A DNA stretch of 64,000 nucleotides from Aliiglaciecola lipolytica E3 (GTDB taxonomy: Bacteria; Pseudomonadota; Gammaproteobacteria; Enterobacterales; Alteromonadaceae). Each line of letters starts with the position of its first letter. The stretch's first letter is position 1. The translations under genes and the position numbers were made by a program. The notes below the pieces were generated by a model. The model was not told the origin of the DNA. It did not search any database and was given only the letters and a program-made list of their open reading frames with translations. This document shows, in pieces, positions 1-9,182 of the stretch. The DNA lies in the NCBI RefSeq assembly GCF_000314975.1, contig NZ_BAEN01000076.1, positions 62,001 through 126,000 on the forward strand. Direction: 5' to 3'.

Positions 1-2261
1 ACGCTCAACAAACTAATGTGGGTTATTTATTGGCCATACAACCAGACAAACTATTAGCTCCCTATTTGCGTGAAGCCGGTCTAGAACCGAAAGTAGACTC
101 TTATGGTAATTGGGAAAACACCGGTTTAGACGGTCATATTGGTGGGCATTATTTAAGTGCCTTGAGTTTGGCGTGGGCAGCGACTCAAGATACTGAATTG
201 AAACGCCGTCTAGATTATATGCTAAATGAATTGCAAAAAGCACAAAATGCCAATGGTGGGTATCTAGGGGGGATTCCAAATGGCAAGGTTATGTGGGATG
301 AAATAAAACAGGGAAATATTAAAGCCGACCTGTTTAGTCTAAACGACCGCTGGGTACCCTTGTACAACATAGACAAAATTTTCCACGGCTTACGCGATGC
401 TTATCTTATTGCCAACAGCGAACAAGCCAAAACCATGCTGCTGTCGTTGGGGCAGTGGATGTTGGATGTCACCAATAATCTTAGTGACGAGCAAATCCAA
501 CAAATGCTGTATTCAGAACACGGTGGTTTGAACGAAGTGTTCGCCGATATGTCCACAATCAGTGGTGATAAAGCCTATCTAGAACTAGCGCGTAAATTTT
601 CTCATAAACGAATCATCGACCCATTGGTAGCTCATAAAGATGAATTAAATGGATTACATGCTAATACGCAAATCCCGAAAATTATTGGCGCTCTTAAAGT
701 CGCGCAATTAAATAACGATGAAAGTTGGAAAGAAGCAGCAAGGTTTTTCTGGGAAACAGTAACCAAACAGCGGTCAGTGGCCATTGGCGGTAACAGCGTA
801 CGCGAGCATTTTCACGATGCAGCAGATTTCAGTCCTATGGTGGAAGATCCGGAAGGACCTGAAACTTGCAATACCTACAATATGATCAAACTTAGCAAGT
901 TGTTATTTTTACAAACTGCCGATACCCGCTATTTAGATTATTACGAAAGGGCTACTTATAACCATATTCTCTCATCACAACATCCAGAACATGGTGGACT
1001 AGTTTATTTCACTTCAATGCGCCCTGGACATTATCGGATGTATTCATCAGTGCAGGATTCAATGTGGTGTTGTGTAGGATCAGGCATTGAAAATCATAGT
1101 AAATATGGTGAATTAATTTATTCGCATTCTGTGGATAACCTGTCGGTTAACCTGTTTATAAGTTCGACGTTGAGATGGCCAGAAAAAGGTTTGAAATTAA
1201 CCCTTGAAACCCAGTTTCCTGACAGTCAAAACGTGGTGATAAAACTACACCAATTAGCCGAAAAGCAAATGGGTGAATTCGTGCTTAACATTCGCAAACC
1301 TGCATGGTTCAGTCACGATATCTCGATGTTTAAAAACGGTGAAAAAATTAATTATGTAGAAAATGAAGGCTATATTCAGATTCAACAAAACTGGCAGGAT
1401 GGCGATGAATTAAGTTTTGAATTGGCGGCCGGCTTATCTACTGAGCAATTGCCAGACGGGCAAAATTATTATGCAGTTTTGTATGGTCCAGTGGTATTAG
1501 CCACTCAAGTTCAAGCGTTTGATAATGAGGAACTGAGCTTTGTGGCAGATGATAGTCGTATGGGTCACATTGCTTCTGGACCTGTGTGTCCGCCAGAGGC
1601 ACTGCCGGTGATATTAGGAGATCCTGAAACGTTCGTCGGTTCGCTCAAACGTAGCGATTCCGTGCAGTTGGCGTTTACTAGCACTGAACATTTTGCAATT
1701 GGTAACACCCCTGATGATCAAGCTCTAACTAAGCGTTTAATTCCCTTTTTCCGATTGCACGATAGTCGCTATCAAATTTATTGGCCGCAGTTAAACGATC
1801 AAGCATTTGAACAGTTTGTAGATGACGCTAAAGCGCAAGCGGAAATTGAAGAACGGTTACGTGCTATTACTGTAGATATAATCACACCGGGAGAGCAACA
1901 ACCTGAAGTAGAACATAACTTCAAAGGTCAAGATACTCGTGCGGGAGTGAATGCTGGTAAGCATTGGCGTGATGCGTCTGGCTGGTTTGAATATGAACTA
2001 AGCAATCATCAACAACGAGCTAAAAGGTTGCGTATTACTTACTTTAAAGGAGATGTGGACCGGCGTTTTAGAATTAAATTGAACGATGAAATATTGGCCG
2101 ATGTTAGTTTGCCAGTAATCGCAGAAGGTGAAGAATTCTATCAAGTTGATTATCCATTAACTGACGCCATGCAAAATGCTACGAAACTGGTATTAAGGTT
2201 CGAAGCAAAGCAACACTCTATTGCTGGAGGTATTTACGGAATTCGCTTGCTATCAAATTAG
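1..2261 (+). CDS. GH127 beta-L-arabinofuranosidase-type glycoside hydrolase (5' end outside window)
   Basis: The protein matches glycoside hydrolase family 127 (old DUF1680), whose characterised members remove terminal beta-L-arabinofuranose. The early stretch with GHYLSALS is typical. The family's metal/nucleophile residues are visible: Glu and Cys in GPETCNTYN (codons near 861-869) and the paired Cys of WCCVGSGIENH (codons 1068-1073). The reading frame is open to the first base of the window, so the GTG at 18 is unlikely to be the real start and the N-terminus, including any signal peptide, is missing. Two GH43 arabinan enzymes downstream support an arabinose-polymer substrate. The exact linkage cannot be told from sequence. 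Confidence 0.93.
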   Translation, partial: AQQTNVGYLLAIQPDKLLAPYLREAGLEPKVDSYGNWENTGLDGHIGGHYLSALSLAWAATQDTELKRRLDYMLNELQKAQNANGGYLGGIPNGKVMWDEIKQGNIKADLFSLNDRWVPLYNIDKIFHGLRDAYLIANSEQAKTMLLSLGQWMLDVTNNLSDEQIQQMLYSEHGGLNEVFADMSTISGDKAYLELARKFSHKRIIDPLVAHKDELNGLHANTQIPKIIGALKVAQLNNDESWKEAARFFWETVTKQRSVAIGGNSVREHFHDAADFSPMVEDPEGPETCNTYNMIKLSKLLFLQTADTRYLDYYERATYNHILSSQHPEHGGLVYFTSMRPGHYRMYSSVQDSMWCCVGSGIENHSKYGELIYSHSVDNLSVNLFISSTLRWPEKGLKLTLETQFPDSQNVVIKLHQLAEKQMGEFVLNIRKPAWFSHDISMFKNGEKINYVENEGYIQIQQNWQDGDELSFELAAGLSTEQLPDGQNYYAVLYGPVVLATQVQAFDNEELSFVADDSRMGHIASGPVCPPEALPVILGDPETFVGSLKRSDSVQLAFTSTEHFAIGNTPDDQALTKRLIPFFRLHDSRYQIYWPQLNDQAFEQFVDDAKAQAEIEERLRAITVDIITPGEQQPEVEHNFKGQDTRAGVNAGKHWRDASGWFEYELSNHQQRAKRLRITYFKGDVDRRFRIKLNDEILADVSLPVIAEGEEFYQVDYPLTDAMQNATKLVLRFEAKQHSIAGGIYGIRLLSN

Positions 2262-2288
2262 TGACGCAGCAAAATATATACAATGTGT

Positions 2289-2312
2289 AAGCCGGTTTTG
2301 ACCGGCTTTTTT
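2289..2312 (+). terminator. Rho-independent terminator after GH127
   Basis: Eight-base arms AAGCCGGT and ACCGGCTT with a TTTG loop are followed by a T run, 28 bp after the GH127 stop codon. It separates the glycosidase from the FKBP gene. Confidence 0.85.
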
Positions 2313-2348
2313 CATTCTACTCCACAAGATTAAAAGCGACATATATGT

Positions 2349-2780
2349 ATGGGTAAACAGAAACAAAAAAAGACTGCAAAAGGCTCAACAGGACATAATA
2401 AAAACCTTACGGCGGACTTTATAAATAAATATCAGGGGCGGGCTGACGTGAGTGCCACAGGCAGTGGGTTGTTGTACACGATCATCGACATGAGTGACGG
2501 TCAAAAGCCACAAATACCGAATATAGTTAGAGTCAATCAACGTATTCTCTTAGCCGATGGCAGCGTAATTGATGACACTTATAAAACTGGCATTCCAGAA
2601 GAGTTCAGTTTAGAAGAAGCGATAGAAGGACTGCGTGAAGGAATACAGTTGATGCCCGTAGGTTCGCGCTTTGAATTTGTCATTCCGCCAGAGCTAGCAT
2701 GGGGAAAGAAAGGGAATAGAAGTAAAATTGGCCCCAATACAGTGATGATAGTTGATGTTCGTTTAATTAGTTTTGAGTAA
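2349..2780 (+). CDS. FKBP-type peptidyl-prolyl cis-trans isomerase
   Basis: A 143-residue protein with a C-terminal FKBP fold: the LADGSVIDDTY strand, the GLREGIQLMPVGSRFEFVIPP core and AWGKKG...IGPNTVMIVDVRLI are typical of the Mip/FkpA group. The N-terminus is lysine-rich and has no signal peptide, so it is probably cytoplasmic, unlike FkpA. It lacks the N-terminal dimerisation helices of Mip. Family members catalyse prolyl isomerisation and assist folding. It lies alone between two arabinan genes and has its own start after a terminator, so a functional link to arabinan use is not evident. Confidence 0.88.
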   Translation: MGKQKQKKTAKGSTGHNKNLTADFINKYQGRADVSATGSGLLYTIIDMSDGQKPQIPNIVRVNQRILLADGSVIDDTYKTGIPEEFSLEEAIEGLREGIQLMPVGSRFEFVIPPELAWGKKGNRSKIGPNTVMIVDVRLISFE

Positions 2781-2908
2781 ACCCTTGGTGCCATATTTGA
2801 ATGGGGTAAGTGTTTCCCAATATTGAATAGCGATGGCCTTCACTCAAAGAGAAGTAATCACGTTCACTAGAACAAAAGCCAAAACTATTTTTTGATACAC
2901 CCTTTACG

Positions 2909-3904
2909 TTATTTCTCTAGCAGGTGTGTCGTATGGTTATCTAAGTCAGTAGGGTCAACTACTGGCCAACCATCTTTCCAGTCCATTGGCAGAATACGTA
3001 ACTTTTGTTTGCCTTTATCGGCACTTTCATAGGCGTGTGTAACCAGGTAATCTGTTCCATCAAACGTATATGCTGAGTTATGACCCAAAGCAACCCAATT
3101 GTCATTGCCTTCCAACACAACTGAACCACCCCCATCCAACATGGATTTTCCCTGCTTATCGAAATAGGGCCCTTTGATATTTTTACTACGTCCTACTCGG
3201 ATATTATAAGTGCTTTGCATGCCTCGACAGCAGAAATCAAAAGATACAAAAAGATAATAAAAATCGTCTTTTTTGAATATGTAGGGCGCTTCAACTGCAC
3301 CAACTCCATCGCGTCGTGAAATAGTATGCCATTCTTCTGGTTGTGCAAGACGCACTAAATCATCATCTAGCTTAACTAACTTCAGACCACCCCAAAATGA
3401 ACCAAAACTCATCCATGCGGTGCCGTTTTCATCCTCAATAATGGCTGGATCTATCGCGTTCCAGTTATCTCGATTGGGCTGTGACTGAATCACAATACCA
3501 TGATCAACCCACCGATAATCGGGTGAGTCTGGGTTTAAGGTTTTGTTTACTGTGACACCGATACCTGAAGTGTTTTTGCCAAACGCAGAGACCGAATAAT
3601 ACAAATAGAATAAGCCATTTTTTTGGTAGACATCGGGAGCCCATAAATGTCCTTCAAATTCTGGCGCAACTCGCTTAGTCCAACTTGGCTGATCTGGGAA
3701 CACGCGACCGGTTAATGTCCAGTTTTTTAAGTCGGTTGACTGGTAGTAAGTAATGCCTGGACCAGTACTGAAAACATAATAAGTATCACCTTCTTTTGTC
3801 ATGACCGGGTCATGCACTTCAACCTGTTTTGCTTGAACACATGCACAGATACTCGTTAGCAATGCAGCCAACATGCAAAAGAAATTAGGAGTGTACAGAT
3901 TCAT
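2909..3904 (-). CDS. GH43 arabinan endo-1,5-alpha-L-arabinanase-like
   Basis: A family 43 five-bladed propeller enzyme resembling endo-arabinanases. The three acidic catalytic positions are visible: Asp32 in HDPVM (base), Asp in NAIDPAI (pKa modulator) and Glu in VEAPYIF (acid). HLWAPDV and SFGSFWGGL are also characteristic. I chose the ATG at 3904 because AGAAGG lies 7 bp upstream; a longer reading from 3925 adds seven residues before the signal peptide. The N-terminus is a hydrophobic export signal ending near VQA. Cys22 makes a lipoprotein possible but the lipobox is poor. Transcribed divergently from the next GH43 gene. Confidence 0.92.
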   Translation of the reverse strand: MNLYTPNFFCMLAALLTSICACVQAKQVEVHDPVMTKEGDTYYVFSTGPGITYYQSTDLKNWTLTGRVFPDQPSWTKRVAPEFEGHLWAPDVYQKNGLFYLYYSVSAFGKNTSGIGVTVNKTLNPDSPDYRWVDHGIVIQSQPNRDNWNAIDPAIIEDENGTAWMSFGSFWGGLKLVKLDDDLVRLAQPEEWHTISRRDGVGAVEAPYIFKKDDFYYLFVSFDFCCRGMQSTYNIRVGRSKNIKGPYFDKQGKSMLDGGGSVVLEGNDNWVALGHNSAYTFDGTDYLVTHAYESADKGKQKLRILPMDWKDGWPVVDPTDLDNHTTHLLEK

Positions 3905-4023
3905 TTTTAAACCTTCTAAATGCAAAAAATTAACGAGTCTAGTTTAGCAGCAATTAATTAATATTTGTAATACAATATTAATATTTAAAACGATAACTTA
4001 AATTTATTAGTGAGGTAATCGCC
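3905..4023. promoter_or_regulatory. Divergent promoter region between the two GH43 genes, with candidate operator
   Basis: This 119-bp A+T-rich spacer must contain promoters for both GH43 genes. Arms TTAATATT and AATATTAA (3958-3965 and 3974-3981) flank TTGTAATACAA, itself an 11-bp palindrome (3965-3975). A near copy, TTATAATACAAT, lies upstream of the symporter at 7191-7202. The GntR/FadR-type protein encoded at 7479 is the obvious candidate binder. That link is inference. Confidence 0.45.
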
Positions 4024-5064
4024 ATGAAAAAATCGCAGAAACATACATTTATTCAAAAAATAGGTACATTTATTACCTTAACTTTTTGCTGCTCAGCTAG
4101 TGCCGAACCTAATCTCAGTGAGACAGTCACACTCATTGATAATCCTATCGTATTACAGCGAGCAGATCCTTGGTTAGTTAGGCATGAAAAAAGTGGTTGT
4201 TACACTTTTATTGGGACGTCACCCAGGTTTGATGAAATTGAATTACGACAAGCATGTCGCTTGAATGACTTAAAATTGGCGACACCGAAAGTTATTTGGA
4301 AAAAGAAAGCGGCAGGGCCAATGAGTGTAAATATTTGGGCTCCTGAACTGCATGAAGTGAACGGTGACTGGTATATTTACTTTGCAGCAGGCGACATCGA
4401 CAAACCCTTTAGCATTCGCATGTATGCTTTAAAGAATGTACATGCTGATCCGATGCTAGGTGAATGGCAAGAAGTCGGTAAAATTGACACACATTTAGAC
4501 TCATTCTCTCTTGATGCCACAACGTTTGAGCATAGAGGTAAACGGTATTTAGTGTGGGCGCAACAAGATGAAGATCGCACTTATAATTCAGCATTGTGGA
4601 TTGCTGAAATGGATTCCCCTACTTCAATCAAACTGCCGGTTGTAGCAATAACAGAACCCACCTTTGATTGGGAGACTCGAGGATATAAAGTCAATGAAGG
4701 CGCGGCTGTTATTATTCGTAATAATAAAGTGATGATGACTTACTCGGCGAGCGCGACCGATGATCGTTATGCTATGGGGTTGATTTGGGCAGATATCGAC
4801 GCAGATTTACTCCAAGCAAATAGTTGGCAAAAACGTCGTGAGCCTATTTTCACTACCAATGAAAATGTGGGACGGTTTGGACCTGGCCATAACAGTTTTG
4901 TGAAAGCTGAAGACGGGGAAACTGATTTGATGATATATCACAGTCGTGATTATAAAGCGTTGCAAGGCACTCCGTTAACCGATCCTAACCGCCATGCTAG
5001 AGCACGTATAATTTATTGGGATGCCGAAGGGTTTCCTGTTTTACAGCCAAGTAAAGCAGATTAG
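4024..5064 (+). CDS. GH43 exo-alpha-L-arabinofuranosidase-like
   Basis: Family 43 enzyme of the type that releases arabinose from arabino-oligosaccharides (similar to subfamily 26). Catalytic signatures in order are RADPW (Asp48), SLDATTFEHRGKRYLVWAQ (Asp) and VNEGAAV (Glu); IWAPELHEVNGDWYIYFAAG and GPGHNSF are family hallmarks. A cleavable signal peptide ends at ASA, residue 27, so it is exported. GAGGT 7 bp before the ATG supports the start. It shares a divergent promoter with the endo-arabinanase; together they would degrade arabinan stepwise. The REP-like array begins 8 bp after its stop. Confidence 0.93.
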   Translation: MKKSQKHTFIQKIGTFITLTFCCSASAEPNLSETVTLIDNPIVLQRADPWLVRHEKSGCYTFIGTSPRFDEIELRQACRLNDLKLATPKVIWKKKAAGPMSVNIWAPELHEVNGDWYIYFAAGDIDKPFSIRMYALKNVHADPMLGEWQEVGKIDTHLDSFSLDATTFEHRGKRYLVWAQQDEDRTYNSALWIAEMDSPTSIKLPVVAITEPTFDWETRGYKVNEGAAVIIRNNKVMMTYSASATDDRYAMGLIWADIDADLLQANSWQKRREPIFTTNENVGRFGPGHNSFVKAEDGETDLMIYHSRDYKALQGTPLTDPNRHARARIIYWDAEGFPVLQPSKAD

Positions 5065-5072
5065 GCGTTATT

Positions 5073-5505
5073 CCTGAAGGTGGGACTTTAGTCCCGCACA
5101 TTAAATTTAAGAAGTACTATGGGATAAATCCCATGCTACAACTTAGGGTTGAATGGCATATATTCCGTTTTATACCTCTAGGCGGGACTTTAATCCCGCA
5201 CATTAAATTTGAGAATTATTATGGGATAAATCCCATGCTACAACTTAGGGTTGAATGGCATATATTCCGTTTTATACCTGTAGGCGGGACTTTAGTCCCG
5301 CACATTAAATTTGAGAATTATTATGGGATAAATCCCATGCTACAACTTAGGGTTGAATGGCATATATTCCGTTTTATACCTGTAGGTGGGACTTTAGTCC
5401 CGCACATTAAATTTGAGAAGTATTATGGGATAAATCCTATTCTACAACTTAGGGTTGAATGGCATAAATTCCGTTTTATACCTGTAGGCGGGACTTTAGT
5501 CCCGC
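5073..5505. repeat. Tandem array (4.25 copies, 102-bp unit) of paired REP-like hairpins
   Basis: Units begin at 5073, 5175, 5277, 5379 and a truncated one at 5481, each exactly 102 bp apart. Each unit carries two perfect hairpins: GCGGGACTTTAGTCCCGC, preceded by GTAG in the better copies, and ATGGGATAAATCCCAT, followed by CTAC after one base. The two are inverted relatives of one REP-like palindrome with the diagnostic GTAG tetranucleotide, giving a head-to-head doublet (BIME/REPIN layout). The array separates the convergent 3' ends of a GH43 gene and a symporter. Because 102 is divisible by three, a repetitive open frame runs through it; I do not regard it as a gene. Confidence 0.85.
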
Positions 5506-5508
5506 GAA

Positions 5509-7137
5509 TTACCAAAAACGAATATAGATAAAGAATGTAATTCCAATTATCCCAGCAGTATGAATGTAATCCCATTTGTCTAAACCGGCAATGACCTCTT
5601 TGTAAGTCCCTTTGTCTAGGGTAGAAAACGTCAGGCCTTTTAGTTTTTCATCACTAGCACGTTGCGTAAATACACTTACGATGATCATGATTGCCACTAC
5701 CACTACGAATAATAAAATGCAGTAATATAACCAGTTCATCGTGACTATCCACGAAAAGCTACTGTCCTGTAGAGACTCTCTAAACGGCAGCATTACAAGG
5801 CGTATCATGCCAAGCACGAAGCCAGAAACTAAGCCAATAAACCCTGCGCTAGGTGTAATGCGTTTACTTACTAAACCGAGTAAAAAGACAGCGGCAATTC
5901 CCGGCGCAATAAGCGATTGCACACTTTGTAGGTATTCATATAAAACATCTGCAATTAGGCTCATTACCGGAATCCAAAGTATACCTAGGATTACAATCGC
6001 AATAGTGGCCAACCTGCCTACTTTTAGAAGATGTTTTTCTGAAGACTCGGGCTTAAACTTTTTATAAAAATCGATCGTAAATAGAGTGGCAGATGAATTA
6101 AATAGCGATGCCAATGAGCTCATCAAGGCAGCTACTAATCCACCAATCACTATGCCTTTCACACCTGATGGTAAAAGTTCTGAAACTAGGGTTGGAAATG
6201 CCTGATCTGCACTGTCGTAACTAATGATACCTTTTGCTTTTAGTGCATAAGCAATCATGCCCGGAACTAAGAATATAAATACTGGTAACAGCTTTAAGTA
6301 ACCTGCAAACATGGTGCCTCGCCTAGCTTCTTTTATACCTTTTGCAGACAACACTCGTTGCACAATGTATTGATCAGTACACCAATACCAGAAACCGATA
6401 ATAAAAGATCCGAAGATAATACCAGGCCAGGGAAACTCTTGATCTGATGCGGAACGAATAAGATGCATGTTAGCATCATTCAAGCGTTCGACTTCTGACC
6501 ACCCACCCACTTTGTCTAAGCCGACAACTAAAATAACCACCGAACCTATTATCAGAACAGGCGTTTGCAACACTGAAGTCCACATGATCGCTTTCATGCC
6601 ACCTAAAACAGTGTATATCCCAGTTATGATGACTAAGCCTAGGGCTGATATCCAGAAAAAATCAATCCCCCAAATACTCTCAATACCCAATATCGTCTTA
6701 AACGCTATGCCACCGGCATAAACCGTTACTGCCACCTTGGTTAATACATAACTAATGAGTGAAATTACCGATAAGAAGGTGCGAGAAGAAGCGTTATAAC
6801 GGCGTTCGAGGAACTCCGGCATGGTGTAAACTTTGCTGCTCCAATAAAAAGGAACAAACACCCAACCCAGCAACAATATTATCCATGATTGAAGTTCCCA
6901 ATGGGCTAACGCCATACCCGACTGAGCCCCCGCACCAGATAATCCAACTAAATGTTCTGAGCCTATATTCGATGCAAATATAGATGCACCAATCACAAGC
7001 CAACTAGCGTTTCTACCTGCTAAAAAATAATCTGCTGTGTCTTCTTCCTTCTGGCGCATCGACATAACGACCACACCAAGCAGAAGGACAAAAAAACCAG
7101 CTAATACTATCCAGTCTAACGTGCTTAACTCAACCAT
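5509..7137 (-). CDS. Sodium/solute symporter (SSS/SLC5 family), probably sugar uptake
   Basis: A 542-residue membrane protein with about 14 hydrophobic helices and the SSS hallmarks DYFLAGRNASWLVIGASIFASNI at the N-terminus, TMPEFLERRY, YTVLGGMKAI and FWYWCTDQYIVQRVLSAK. It resembles the vSGLT group of sodium/galactose transporters. Beside arabinanases, arabinose or arabino-oligosaccharides are the likely cargo, but this is inferred from context. It is divergent from the GntR regulator gene, and its stop codon lies 4 bp from the REP-like array, whose hairpins could terminate both convergent transcripts. Confidence 0.93.
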   Translation of the reverse strand: MVELSTLDWIVLAGFFVLLLGVVVMSMRQKEEDTADYFLAGRNASWLVIGASIFASNIGSEHLVGLSGAGAQSGMALAHWELQSWIILLLGWVFVPFYWSSKVYTMPEFLERRYNASSRTFLSVISLISYVLTKVAVTVYAGGIAFKTILGIESIWGIDFFWISALGLVIITGIYTVLGGMKAIMWTSVLQTPVLIIGSVVILVVGLDKVGGWSEVERLNDANMHLIRSASDQEFPWPGIIFGSFIIGFWYWCTDQYIVQRVLSAKGIKEARRGTMFAGYLKLLPVFIFLVPGMIAYALKAKGIISYDSADQAFPTLVSELLPSGVKGIVIGGLVAALMSSLASLFNSSATLFTIDFYKKFKPESSEKHLLKVGRLATIAIVILGILWIPVMSLIADVLYEYLQSVQSLIAPGIAAVFLLGLVSKRITPSAGFIGLVSGFVLGMIRLVMLPFRESLQDSSFSWIVTMNWLYYCILLFVVVVAIMIIVSVFTQRASDEKLKGLTFSTLDKGTYKEVIAGLDKWDYIHTAGIIGITFFIYIRFW

Positions 7138-7478
7138 ATGTAATTCACTTATAATTCAATAATATCGATATTGTTATCTAATATGAAATATTATAATACA
7201 ATTGAAGGGAAGTGAAGTGTATTTGTTAACAATCAGTTAATGCATGTTTTTTTCTCAGGAAAGGTGAGTATGCTCTACGACAAAAACAGCTTTTTCAAAA
7301 ATCAGATAGTCTCACTATTGTTTGCTGGTATTCACTTGCTTAAATAACGTTTGTGCAAGTTTATACGATGAAGTATGAGTGTTTAAAAAGTAAAAGATTG
7401 TTTATTCAAGGGGCTTTGTTAACATGCTAAATAGTACTTATAATAATACGATAAACAAGCGGCTGAGTGAGAGATTAA
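7138..7478. promoter_or_regulatory. Divergent control region between symporter and GntR-family gene
   Basis: A 341-bp gene-free stretch with several palindromes: AATATCGATATT (7161-7172), ATAGT-CTC-ACTAT (7306-7318), and TTATAATACAAT (7191-7202), which matches the candidate operator in the GH43 spacer at 11 of 12 bases. A weaker relative, TAATAATACGAT, lies at 7441-7452 just upstream of the regulator gene. This is consistent with autoregulation and control of the symporter by the GntR protein. I see no gene here. Confidence 0.45.
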
Positions 7479-8195
7479 ATGGCGCGATTAACAAATCTAA
7501 ATCTATCTGATCAAGTAACAAACGAGTTGGGAAAAGCGATCATCGATGGTAGCTATAACAATGAAACGGGCTTTCCATCTGAAGCTCAGTTATGTGAAGA
7601 GTATGGTATAAGCAGAACATCAGTTAGAGAAGCGGTTAAAATGCTCGCCGCAAAAGGCCTAATTTCATCAAAGCCAAGACAAGGAATTCGTATAGAGTTA
7701 CCTGAAAAGTGGAATTTTTATGATACTAATGTGTTGACTTGGATGTTAGCTAGTAGCCCTTCACTAACGGTTTTAAGGGAATTTTTGCAAATGCGATTTG
7801 CCATTGAGCCCCAAGCTGCAGCTCTTGCTGCTAAATATGGCACAAAAGAAGATATTGCTGAAATTGGAAAAGCGCTAGAGGGAATGCGAGCAGCTGCACA
7901 AACTCCTGATGGTGACTTACATAAAGCCGATTTAGAGTTTCATACCGCGATTTTGCAAGCCAGCGGGAACCGATTCTTCTCTCAACTAAAGGATTTTATT
8001 CGAACGGCTCTGAACGTAAGTATTCAGCATACAACGCCTGCCAAAGGCAGTAATGAGGCGATAGTCGAGGAACACCACAAAGTCTACATTGCCATTTCTG
8101 AAGGAAATGTTGAGCGAGCCAAAAACTTGATGGTTTATTTGATAGATGAGGCTATGACAGTCATAGAAGATGAGATTAAAGCACAAGAAAGTTAA
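7479..8195 (+). CDS. GntR-family transcriptional regulator, FadR (FCD) subgroup
   Basis: The N-terminal winged helix (about residues 8-75) contains the GntR signature FPSEAQLCEEYGISRTSVRE and KPRQGIRIELP. The C-terminal all-helical FCD ligand domain (about 90-230) shows the metal-binding pattern Asp/His...His...His (DLEFHTAIL, EEHHKVYIAI). FadR-subgroup proteins usually repress sugar-acid or sugar catabolic genes and release DNA on binding a small acid. Here it lies between a symporter and an SDR dehydrogenase, so an arabinose-derived effector is plausible. It is probably co-transcribed with the SDR gene 64 bp downstream. Confidence 0.9.
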   Translation: MARLTNLNLSDQVTNELGKAIIDGSYNNETGFPSEAQLCEEYGISRTSVREAVKMLAAKGLISSKPRQGIRIELPEKWNFYDTNVLTWMLASSPSLTVLREFLQMRFAIEPQAAALAAKYGTKEDIAEIGKALEGMRAAAQTPDGDLHKADLEFHTAILQASGNRFFSQLKDFIRTALNVSIQHTTPAKGSNEAIVEEHHKVYIAISEGNVERAKNLMVYLIDEAMTVIEDEIKAQES

Positions 8196-8259
8196 TTTGT
8201 AGAATGTCATAAATTTATTTAGATAAATCATAAACAAGAATTCGGGAGCACTTTAAGGT

Positions 8260-9030
8260 TTGAGTAAACAAAATGCGGTCTATCCAAGTTTAGCTGGAAA
8301 AAGTGTCTTTATTACTGGAGGTGCTGCAGGTATCGGTGAAGTAATGGTGGAAAGGTTCTGTCAACAGCAAGCTAAGGTAACCTTTATCGATACTGCCGTA
8401 GAAAAAGGGCTTAAATTATGTGAAAAGCTCAAAAAACAATATTCTTGTGCCCCGCACTTTATTGAATGTGATATTCGTAATGTAGAAGCGTTACAAAACT
8501 CAATTGCAGATGCTGGCCAACGACAAGGTGATATTGGTGTTCTAATCAATAACGCGGCGGATGATACTCGACATAGCTTTGAAGACATGAGTTCCGATTA
8601 TTGGGATGATCGTTTTGCCGTAAACTTAAAACCTTGTTTCTTCTCTACTCAAGCGATTGTGCCACAGATGATCCGTTTAGGCGGAGGTAGTATTATCAAT
8701 CTGGGTTCGGTAAGTTGGCGTAAAAAACAAACTTGTATGCCCGCCTATACGACGGCAAAAGCCGCAATCGAAGGGTTGTCTCGTACTTTAGCCGCGGAAA
8801 ACGGCAAACATAATATTAGAGTGAACACTCTCATACCTGGTTGGGTGATGACTGAGCGTCAAATGACCCATTGGCTTGATCCTGAAATAGTCAAAGAGGT
8901 GCAGCAAGAGCAGTGTATTCACGCCACTTTGTATCCTGATGATATTGTTAATGCTGCACTTTTCTTGGCCTCCGACGATAGTAAAATGATGACTGCACAA
9001 TCCATTGTCGTTGATGCTGGTTGGACTTAA
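8260..9030 (+). CDS. Short-chain dehydrogenase/reductase, putative sugar dehydrogenase
   Basis: A classical 256-residue SDR: cofactor motif TGGAAGIG (residues 19-26), NNAADD in place of NNAG, and catalytic Ser150, Tyr163 and Lys167 with the usual spacing. The C-terminal DAGWT is typical. The start is TTG; no in-frame ATG lies between it and the cofactor motif. It follows the GntR regulator and may oxidise arabinose or a related sugar at C1, as SDRs do in oxidative pentose pathways. Substrate assignment is inference, since lactonase and dehydratase genes of such a pathway are not in the window. Confidence 0.87.
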   Translation: MSKQNAVYPSLAGKSVFITGGAAGIGEVMVERFCQQQAKVTFIDTAVEKGLKLCEKLKKQYSCAPHFIECDIRNVEALQNSIADAGQRQGDIGVLINNAADDTRHSFEDMSSDYWDDRFAVNLKPCFFSTQAIVPQMIRLGGGSIINLGSVSWRKKQTCMPAYTTAKAAIEGLSRTLAAENGKHNIRVNTLIPGWVMTERQMTHWLDPEIVKEVQQEQCIHATLYPDDIVNAALFLASDDSKMMTAQSIVVDAGWT

Positions 9031-9182
9031 TTAATTATCCAAGCAAGTCTTTTGTTTAATTCTTTAAATTTAAAATCATTATTAAATCTTAAGTTGGATT
9101 AAATTAAATTGTAATATAAAATTATTTTTGGGTTGCTGAAATAAAACGTTGGCCCTTTTATATATTTTGCAAAGGTGCGTAT

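Noticed and set aside
5073-5505. CRISPR array
   Set aside because: Whole 102-bp units are repeated with no variable spacers, and no cas genes are nearby.
5133-5531. Open frame encoding a 34-residue repeated peptide
   Set aside because: It is a translation of the 102-bp REP-like array; the period is a multiple of three and conservation follows DNA hairpins, not codons.
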